DNA from: Anaerolineales bacterium
Lineage (GTDB): Bacteria; Chloroflexota; Anaerolineae; Anaerolineales; Villigracilaceae
NCBI GenBank assembly: GCA_020847435.1
Contig: JADLBX010000002.1
Span: forward strand, 1 to 42,577
DNA length: 42,577 nucleotides
Direction of reading: 5' to 3'
Below are positions 1 to 7,900 of this stretch, piece after piece (positions within the stretch are counted from its first letter, which is position 1; each line of letters begins with the position of its first letter). The notes below the pieces were generated by a model, which was not told the origin of the DNA, did not search any database, and saw only the letters and a list, made by a program, of their open reading frames with translations. The position numbers were made by a program, and so were the translations under genes.

Positions 1-508
1 GGTTTTCGGTTTGGACTCCGTGAACTGGATTGCCCCAGGGAATCAACGAGACGAGATCGCCGCTTCGTCCGCGGACTTCAGCCTGGGCGCGGCATAGGAA
101 GATTTCTTCCACCCCGTCGTCGAGGCGCACGTTACGAGATACGAGATACGGAGCGCTAAGGAGGGCGATGTTGGCGAGAGAGTGGTCCATGCGACCGCCG
201 AGGGCGGCGACGATGATAATTTCATCGGGATTCAATTCGACGGCTTTGTTGAGGGCAAGCTCGAGGTCGGTTTCGTCTTTGTCGCGGGGGAAGAGTTCGA
301 TTTCGACGCCTGCGGCTTGAATTTTTTTCAGCATCTCTTTGTCAACGGAGTCCATGTCGCCGAGGATGAGATTCGGTTTGACGCCAAGCGCGAGCGCGTG
401 GCGCGTTCCGCCATCCGCGCAGAGGATGAAATCGCCGGGGCGCAGGAGGAGGCGGGCTTTTTCGAGGTCGGGTAGTTCGCCGTTGGCGAAGATGATGATG
501 CGGTGCAT
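1..508 (-). CDS. thiN: Thiamine diphosphokinase, 3' end cut by window edge
   Basis: Transfers pyrophosphate from ATP to thiamine to make thiamine diphosphate in the cytosol. About 169 residues are visible; the family is usually near 210, so roughly the last 40 lie outside the window. The start ATG is at 506-508, giving MHRIIIFANGELPDLEKA. Family motifs are in order: CADGG (active-site entry), GDMDS, the acidic KDETD segment and GGRMDH. The reading frame is open to base 2. Upstream lie a TPP riboswitch and a terminator hairpin on the same strand, which independently supports the assignment and implies feedback by TPP. Part of the gene (131-153) is built from an ACGAGAT-like 7-bp repeat that also occurs between genes in this window, yet it keeps the reading frame. 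Identity is confident; only completeness is unknown. Confidence 0.9.
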   Translation of the reverse strand, partial: MHRIIIFANGELPDLEKARLLLRPGDFILCADGGTRHALALGVKPNLILGDMDSVDKEMLKKIQAAGVEIELFPRDKDETDLELALNKAVELNPDEIIIVAALGGRMDHSLANIALLSAPYLVSRNVRLDDGVEEIFLCRAQAEVRGRSGDLVSLIPWGNPVHGVQTEN

Positions 509-533
509 GGTTTGGTTTCTCCCTCACCCCTGC

Positions 534-556
534 CCCTCTCCCGCTGGGAGAGGGGT
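534..556 (-). repeat. CTCTCCC/GGGAGAG hairpin in thiN leader
   Basis: A 10-bp perfect stem, CCCCTCTCCC pairing with GGGAGAGGGG around a 3-base loop, lies about 25 bases upstream of the thiN start. The same stem core recurs upstream of other starts in this window (24581-24599, 35542-35559 and, in variant form, 15725-15744). It could shape ribosome access. It also resembles the CCCTCTCC-type dispersed repeats seen in many bacterial genomes. Confidence 0.6.
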
Positions 557-567
557 GTAGAGAAAAT

Positions 568-598
568 GAAAACATCCTCACAGCGGAGGATGTTCGAT
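568..598 (-). terminator. Intrinsic terminator in thiN leader (riboswitch expression platform)
   Basis: On the minus strand, an ACATCCTC / GAGGATGT stem (8 bp, loop CGCTGT) is followed by TTTTCATTTTC. It sits between the TPP aptamer and thiN, where a transcriptional attenuator would be. The competing antiterminator pairing was not worked out. Confidence 0.7.
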
Positions 599-605
599 AC
601 GATAG

Positions 606-696
606 AGAGTCCCTCCGCCAGCATGATCTGGATCAGGTAATTCGGGTTGAGCGCGGCTCGCTCCTCTCAGTCCCGCAACGTGGGACGCCCCGTTCA
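606..696 (-). ncRNA. TPP riboswitch (THI element)
   Basis: Read on the minus strand, the segment contains the conserved THI-box blocks in the right order: GGGACTGAGAGG (the CUGAGA block), ACCCGAA, ACCTGATCCAGATCATGC (the ACCUGAUC-GG-UAAU-CC block, slightly altered) and GGCGGAGGGAC (the GCG-AGGGA closing block). The closing stem pairs GTCCC-type sequences at both ends. It lies between a sigma70 promoter at 709-737 and thiN. This class binds thiamine diphosphate and lowers expression of thiamine genes; here a terminator hairpin follows it. Confidence 0.93.
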
Positions 697-708
697 ATTG
701 TGAACGCT

Positions 709-737
709 ATCGTAATATGTTTGTTTCTGAATGTCAA
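709..737 (-). promoter_or_regulatory. Sigma70 promoter for the riboswitch-thiN transcript
   Basis: On the minus strand TTGACA (732-737) and TACGAT (709-714) are separated by exactly 17 bases. Transcription would start near 702, just before the aptamer. The -35 is a perfect consensus match; the -10 differs at two positions. Confidence 0.8.
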
Positions 738-751
738 CCAAGTTTTTGAGG

Positions 752-790
752 AGATTGCTTCGTCGCCTTTCGGGCTCCTCGCAACGACAT
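752..790. repeat. Dispersed palindromic repeat (TTGCGAGGAG...GAAGCAATCTCC type)
   Basis: The minus strand reads GTCGTTGCGAGGAGC, then GCGACGAAGCAATCTCC, with inverted GAGGAG/CTCCTC arms and an inner CC-GAAA-GG. I recognise this from general knowledge as a very widespread small repeat (ATTGCGAGGAGC...CGAAGCAATCTC) between genes of many bacteria. It lies just after the stop of the last gene of the ten-gene operon and is followed by CAAAAAC, so it could also serve as its terminator. Confidence 0.6.
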
Positions 791-791
791 C

Positions 792-1598
792 CTAGCGAAC
801 GCGGCGTTTCCATTCTTCTTTCATTTCCAATTCGCTGGGGCTGGCGCCCGATTCGAGCGCGAGGAAGTCCGTCAGCAGGCGGTTGAATTTTGCCGCGTCG
901 TCGAGCATGGGAAAGTGACCCGATTCTTCCAGCACGATCTGTTGGATCATGGTGGAGTTCGATTCCGCTTCGGTGGGCAGGATGAACGCCGGCTCGCGTT
1001 CGCCGTAGACGAGGAGGGTGGGAATGTTGAGGGCGCGGAAGCCGCCGAAAAAGTTGTCGGCGCGGAGTCCGTCTAACGAGGCGGCGACAGCCTGAACGTC
1101 CGATTTGGAAGCGTCTGTAAGGGCGGCAGTCGCTTCGGGAGTGCGATTCGACAGCCAGTCCGCGAGATCGGAGGAGGAGGAAGTCCGCAAGCGCGCGTTG
1201 ACCGAGGCATAATTCAACGGGCAACCGATCGCCATGACGCGATCCACGCTGTGCGCGAAGTGCGCCGCGAAAGTCATGCTGACGAGCGCGCCCAAACCGT
1301 GACCGACGAGCGCGATCTTGCCGATACCCATTTCGATGAGGAAACGATCAATGAGGGAGGCTTGCTGTTCGAGCGTGTAGTTCGCGGCGTTGTGCGCGGT
1401 GTCGCCGAAGCCCCACAGGTCGAGCGCGTAGGCGCGATAGGAGGTGGCGGCGACTTGCATGGAGGAGATCCAATATTTCCATGAGCCAACCCAGCCGTGC
1501 AGGAAGACGACGGGTCTGCCGCGCCCCAGCACTTCGTAGTGGACGATGGAAGAACCATCAAGCAGAATTGCACTCAAACTATTTTCCAAACTTCGCAA
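792..1598 (-). CDS. Alpha/beta hydrolase homologue lacking the nucleophile serine
   Basis: An alpha/beta-hydrolase-fold protein of 268 residues. The oxyanion-hole region HGWVGSW (34-40) and the His-bearing loop SGHFPML are intact. The nucleophile elbow reads G-H-G-L-G at 99-103: codon 101 is GGT (bases 1296-1298) where a serine codon is expected. The usual acid motif GDxD is GEREP. It is therefore probably not a hydrolase and may bind a ligand or partner. It is clearly related to the intact hydrolase at 13385-14236 at the other end of the same operon (shared HGW-GSW and ALD-WGFG). The start is ambiguous: TTG at 1598 overlaps the upstream receiver by 20 bases; TTG at 1577, right after that gene's stop, is possible. 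Last gene of the operon. Confidence 0.8.
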   Translation of the reverse strand: MRSLENSLSAILLDGSSIVHYEVLGRGRPVVFLHGWVGSWKYWISSMQVAATSYRAYALDLWGFGDTAHNAANYTLEQQASLIDRFLIEMGIGKIALVGHGLGALVSMTFAAHFAHSVDRVMAIGCPLNYASVNARLRTSSSSDLADWLSNRTPEATAALTDASKSDVQAVAASLDGLRADNFFGGFRALNIPTLLVYGEREPAFILPTEAESNSTMIQQIVLEESGHFPMLDDAAKFNRLLTDFLALESGASPSELEMKEEWKRRVR

Positions 1599-1953
1599 GG
1601 ATGGATTTTACGCGCGCCGTCAACTGGTCGGGGGCGAACGGTTTCAACAGGTATTCTTCCGCGCCGACGTCCATACCCTGCTGGATCTCGCTTTCCTGTC
1701 CTTTGGCAGAGAGGAACACCACCGGGATGTCTTTTAATTGTGGGTTGGCTTTCATGGCTTTGCAGGCTTCGTAACCGGTCATGCGCGGCATCCGCACGTC
1801 CATCAGGATCAGATCCGGGTTGACCTTCGGCGCGAGTTCGACCGCCTCCTCCCCATTGGCGGCTGGGAACACCTCATGCCCGGCAAACCGCAGGGTAAAC
1901 GCCACCAGGTCGCGAATATCGCGTTCGTCTTCCGCTATCAATATCTTTGCCAT
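1579..1953 (-). CDS. Single-domain response regulator (CheY-like receiver)
   Basis: 124 residues, a receiver domain and nothing else. The acidic pair is E8/D9, the phospho-acceptor is D52 in LILMDVRMP, the switch Ser is in VFLSAKG (about 82) and the conserved Lys is in LLKPF (about 104), so it should be phosphorylatable. It starts 7 bases after the stop of the 11-GAF histidine kinase, which has no receiver of its own and is therefore its likely phosphodonor. With no output domain it would signal by binding a partner or pass phosphate on. Confidence 0.92.
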   Translation of the reverse strand: MAKILIAEDERDIRDLVAFTLRFAGHEVFPAANGEEAVELAPKVNPDLILMDVRMPRMTGYEACKAMKANPQLKDIPVVFLSAKGQESEIQQGMDVGAEEYLLKPFAPDQLTARVKSILAKFGK

Positions 1954-1960
1954 TCATGCC

Positions 1961-4900
1961 TCATGGTTGTGCCTTATACGCCGGCAGGGTAAACGAGAAG
2001 ACACTGCCTTCACCGGGCGCTCCCAAACTTTGCACCCAGATGCGTCCTTTGTGCATTTCTACAAGTTCCTTGACGATGGACAAGCCCAGTCCGGTTCCCG
2101 GCGTTGCCAGCACCAACGGATGTTCGCCGCGATAGAAGCGCTCGAAGACGCGCGGTTGGTCGCCGAGCGCGATGCCGACGCCGTTGTCTTTGACGTCCAC
2201 CTGCACTTCGTGTCCGCCGTTCAGGGCTTGGAGTTGAACCGTGATGGCGCCGTTCTCGGGTGTGTAGTTGTAGGCGTTGTCCACGAGGTTGCTCAAAATC
2301 TGGCGGACGCGTTCCACATCGCCATACACCAGCGGAATTTTCTTCGGCGCGTCGAGCGAAAGCGCGACCGGCTTGTTCTCTTCCTGCGAACGGCGCAGTA
2401 CGTCGGCAATCACGTCTTCCGCCACTTCGCGCATGTCGAGCGCTTGCGGCGAGAGGGTGACGCGTCCCGATTCGAGGCGGGAAATATCAAGCAGGTCGTT
2501 GACGAGGATGTTGAGACGCTCGGTATTGCCTTTGACGATCTTGAGGAAGTGCGTCTGATTCTCGTTCAGCGCGCCCGCCGCGCCCATAAGCAGGACATCC
2601 ACGTAGCCGCGGATGGAGGTCATCGGCGTGCGGAGTTCGTGACTCACCGTGGCGACAAATTCCGATTTGAGGCGGTCCACTTCCACCTCGTGTGTAATAT
2701 CGCGGAAGATGGAGACCGTGCCGAGGAAGTCGTTTTGCAGGATCACCGGCGCAAGGTGGACCAACACGATCAACCCGTTCTCCAGAATGAGCTGCTCGGC
2801 GAAGGTATCGCCCTGTTGATACGAGGCAGGCGCGGCGGACCAGGTATTGATGGTCTGCATCCACGGACCGGCGGATTTGCCGAACAAGCCGCCGAACGCG
2901 TCGAGGGTTTGCCCGATGACCTTGCCCGCCTCCAGGCTCAGGATCTGTTCTGCGGAACGGTTCAGGAATGAGATGCGGTTGTTGGCGCCGGTTACCAGCA
3001 CGCCGTCTGCCACCGCTTCGAGGATGGCTTGCGAGCGGCTTGCATCTTCCTGTTCGCGGCGGAGCATACTGCCGAGGCGTTCCGCCTGGTCGCGGATCAA
3101 CTCGTAGAGATGGGCGTTGTTGATGGCAACCGCCACCTGACCGGCGATGGCTTTGACCAGATTCAACAACTCTCCGCTGAAGAACCCGGACTTGCGGTGG
3201 AAGACCATTAAGACGCCGATGACGTCTTCTGCGACCATCAGCGGCATGGCGATGGCGCTGCGATGTTCGCGGGAGGTGGAGGCGGTTCTCACCCAGCGGG
3301 AATCAACGAGCAAGTCTTCGATCAATGCGGGTTCGCGGCGTTGCAACACCCAGCCCGCCAAGCCTTCGCCAACTTTCAATGTGAACCCGCGTCCCTCGGC
3401 GGAGACCCGGTCGGAAAGATAGCCGTAGCCCGCGCGGAAATGCAGGAGGTTATCCTCCGCGCTCAAGAGCATGATGGTCCCCTGTTCCGCGCCGACCGCA
3501 TCGTTGAGCAGGGCAAGTGTGCGGTTGAGCGCGCGGTCCAAGTCGAGACTCGAAGAAACCTCAGTCAGGATACGCAACAGTGTCTCGGTATTTTGCTGTT
3601 CGCGTTGCAACTGAGCGGTGCGATCAATGACGCGCACTTCAAGTTCCTGCGCCAGCCGCTGGGTCTCTTTGAATAAACGTCCATTCTGGATCGCCACCGC
3701 CGCCTGATTCGCCAGTGTGCCGAGGATCTGCATGTCCTCCTCGGTATACACGTTGGACTGATAACTCTGCGTGGATAACATGCCGATCGTCTTTCCGCTT
3801 AGGGCGATGGGGACCGCCAGAATGGAAAACGGCATGCCCGGCTTGCCGAACTGGATCACGCCGAGCGCTTCCGCTTTTTCGCGCTCGTGGATTAACACCG
3901 GCTCACCTCGCGAAATGACATATCCACTCAAGCCTTTGTCGCGGGCGATACGGACGCTCGCCTCGCGCACGTTACCATCCATGAGATACACGCCTTCAAT
4001 TTCGTTCGATTCCGCATCCAGCAGGCTGATCACAAAGGATTCAACCGGCATCAAACGCTGGGCGGCTTTGTGCACGGCGGTGTAAATCTGCTCGGGGTCG
4101 AGATTCGCGCCGACCTCGTAACTCGCCTGATTAAGCAACGAGAACCGTTCTGCGGTCAGAAGCGTGGATTGATACAAGCGCGCGTTTTCGAGCGCGATGG
4201 AGGCTTGGTTGGTCAGCGTGCGCGCCAGTTCGATCTCGTTCACGCTAAAGCGGATGGACGCGCCCTGATGAACGAAGATCAACGCTTTCAGGCTGGCGCC
4301 GCTGACCAGCGGGAGGATCAAACACGACTTCGTCCCCTCCCCGAGGAAATTGCGCAGGGGAGCCAGGTCCGGTTCATTCGCGACCGAATCGGTGGTGAAC
4401 ACACCCAGCGATTCCATCAAACGGTGAAAGACCGGTGCATCGGGCAATTTTTGGGGCAACTTCGATTGAGTGCGCGGCAGTTCGTGCTTCCACACGGGTT
4501 TGCCGCGCTCGAACGTCACAACCGAGACGCGCGGCACGATCAGCGCGTCCATCAACTCCTGCGCGGTCAGTTGGTAGATCTTCCCTTCGTCGAGCAAGCC
4601 GCCCAGAGCGGAGGAGAAGCGATTCAACAACCCCAAACGCTGGGAGCGTTCATCCAGTTCAGTCGCACGCCCGATGCTTTCCTCGTACAAGCGGGCGTTC
4701 TCCAAAGCCACCGCCGCCTGCGAGGCAAACGTCCTGCCGACTTGCACATGGTCGCGCGTGTAATAATGCGCCTGCCACTTTTCCAGCGCCAACACGCCGA
4801 TGACTTCGTTCTGTGAAATCAACGGCATCCCCAGCCAGGAAAGTCGCGGCGCCTCCAAAACCGGGAAGCGCGGATCCTGGCGCACATCGCCCACCAGGAT

Positions 4901-7900
4901 TCCCTGCCCGGTGCGAATCATTTCGATGAAGAGCGCGCTATCGTCCACCGCCACGGTCAGCCCCAGGCGCCTCTCGGTATCCGGGAAGCCCCGCGCCGCG
5001 GCGACAGTCAAACGATCGCGATCGCGCAGCCAGAGAGCGGCTGTGTCATACGGGATGACCGGGTCGAGCCGGTCAAGGAGTGAGGCGATGAGTTCGTTCC
5101 GCTGGAGGCTGGAGGCGAGGGTGGTCGCCGCGTCGGTCAACGCTTCCAACTGCACGGCGCGCTCCTGCGTCGTCCGCACCAAACGGACGTTTTGAAGCGA
5201 GAGCCCAACCTGTTGCGATAGCGAAAGCAACAGGATTTCATCTTCCGGGGTGAACGCAGCCGGCGTGTTGAAATTATCCAGCACCAGTACGCCAACCATC
5301 TGGTCGCCGGTCTGCACGGGAATCAGCAAACTCGAGACCGGCAAACGCCCGCCGGTGGCTTGCCGATACAACAACTGCCCTTCGGTAGAGAAGGTGTAAT
5401 CGCGGGTGAATTGGATCTCGTCCACCCGCAGCGGCTTCCGTTGCTCAAAGACCTGCCCGGGCAGTGAATCGCCGGGGTGGTATGAAATCCGTTTCATCGC
5501 ATCGTTATCGGCATACCCGGAAACCGCGTGCGGGTACAACTGACTCGTCGGCTCATCCCACACCAACACCACGCCGGCATGAGCGGCAGGCAGGGCGCGG
5601 CGAGCGCTATCCAACAGCGAGCGCACGATGTGGTCGGCATCCAACCCGCGCAATTGGCGGCTGAAATCGAGGAGCAGGTTAACTTCCTGTAACCGCTTGC
5701 GGGTTTCGTTCAACAGCGAGATGTTCTGGAGAATCACAGAAGACTGACGCGCGATCTGTTTGTACACCTGTCGGTCTTCATCGGTGAAAGAGCCCATCGG
5801 CTCCGGGCTGACCGCCAACATCGCGGAGACGGTGCGTTTATCTATTTTGACCGGCAGGCAGATTAACGATTTGGCGCGCAAGGCAGTGAGCAGAGGCGTC
5901 TCGCGCCACTCAAGGTTCTCATCCAAGTTCGGGATCAGAATCGGCTCGCCGGTTTGCAAACACGCCCGCAAAGGATTCCGCTGACCAAACAACGCCTCCG
6001 GGCTGGTGGCGCGCGGCACATTCCCAAGCACGCTCACCAATTTGGGACCTTCGTTCCCGAGTTCGGCGATCATCGCCACCGACATCCCCAACTGCGTCAG
6101 GGTTTCGCGTCCCAACGCCTGAAGCGCCGAGGCAGAATCCAACTGGCGGCTGACCGATTCAGTGATGGCGAGCCCGGCGCGCACGCGCTGTCCGCGCTGG
6201 TCGAGATCGTGAATCGCAATCGTCTGGTCCAGGTCCTTGCGGAGCAGGACCGGTAAATCCTTTTGCGTCAGGCTGATGAACTTTTGCTGGCGCTCCAAGC
6301 CGGTTGCCAACGCCTCCGCCTTCACGCGCAGTTCGTTGAAGCGCGCGTGGTTGGCGATCGCGCGCGCGGCTTGCGCGGCGAAAATCTCCAGCGTTTCGAT
6401 GGTGGCGCGGTCGGGGCGCATCCCGTTGCGCGGCGAATCGACGCTGAGGATGCCCAGCGGTTTCCCCGCCGCGTCTTCCATCGGCAGGATCAGCAGATCG
6501 TCCGGGCGCCATTCATTGCCCGAACGTTCACTCGGCGCGGAATCATCCAGCGTCACAAGATGCACATCCTTCGGGATGATCGGCGCCTGATCCACTGGAA
6601 TAAAATAGGAACGGCTGATCTTGAACTGGGGTTTCAGCATTTGCTGCAAGCTGGAAAACGGTTGTTTGCGCGCCAGCAACCCGTTGAGCGTGTCGGGCGT
6701 AAAGCCCACGCCCGTAACGCGCCGCAATTGATTGCCATCCTCTTCATAAACGCTCGCCAGAATCGTCTGAAACGGAGTTGCATCGCGCATACTCAGTAGA
6801 ATCGTCCGCAACAATTGTTCGAGCGACAGTTCGAAATTCAGGTTGGTTGTGATGTCCGTCAGGCGGAAGAGCGTATCCGCGCGGCGATGCAAGACCTGCG
6901 CGCCTTCGCGTTGAGTTTGGAATTTCTTCACGTTTCCGATCGCGACGCCAGCCTGCGCCGCCAGCGTCTGCGCGATCTCAAGGGACGCGCGATCGAACAC
7001 CCCAGCCTGGCTGGCATGCAAGTGCATCAGCCCGACGGTCCGCCCTTGATGAATGATCGGCACGATCAGCGCGGAAACCACGCCCTCGTGAATCGGGGTT
7101 TTGCCGTTTTCGGTGTAATCGGCGACCATTTCCGCCGCGCCGGATTCGATCACCTTCCGTTCGATGAGCGGAAAAGCCGCCGGGAGAGGACAGCCGATCG
7201 AAAGCGAAACGTGCGGCGGCATCGCCGCATCCTCCCCGTCGAAGAGCAGGATCGTGCCGCACTCGGCGCGCGTGACGCGCAGGCTTTCCTCGTGCACCAA
7301 TTCGAGGAGCGCTTTCAAATCGGCGGTCGTGTTCAACTCGCGGCTGACGCGCGTCAGAGAGGTCAACTGTTCGACGCGGCGGCGCAGATGTTCGTCGGTC
7401 TGAAGCGTGCGCGCATCCGCTTCAATCGCCTCGGCGATCAGACCGGCAGCGGCAAGCGCCACCTCGAAATCGTAGTTGCTAAAATACGCCGCCGTGCGCT
7501 GAGCGAGGATTAATTCGCCGTAACTTTTCTCGCGGGCCATGAGCGGCACAACCATCACCGATTCGACCTGCAAGGCGGAGAAAAGAGGCAGATAAGCGGG
7601 CGAGATATTTCTCTCGAGACTGAGCCTGCCAGTGAAGAGCGCCTTGCCGCTTCCCGCCACCGTTGTCCGATAAGGCGCTTCCAAATATAGCCTTGCCAAC
7701 GGACCGGCAGGGTCAACCGAAACCCCAAAAACAGACGGCTCATGAAGATGAAGCAAGCCATCTTTTTCATCCAGGCGGAACAGCGCGCCCAGGTCGCATT
7801 TCAGCAGCCGCGCAAGTTCGTTGACCGAATGGAGGATCATTTCGTCGAGCGTGGCTGTGGAGGAGGAAAGGGTCGCGATGCGGCGCAGCCCGTCGGCGCG

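Noticed and set aside
1781..2971. Plus-strand ORF of 396 residues opposite the kinase gene
   Set aside because: It lies fully antisense to the conserved HisKA/HATPase region, has Arg/His-rich composition typical of a shadow frame, and no family motif.
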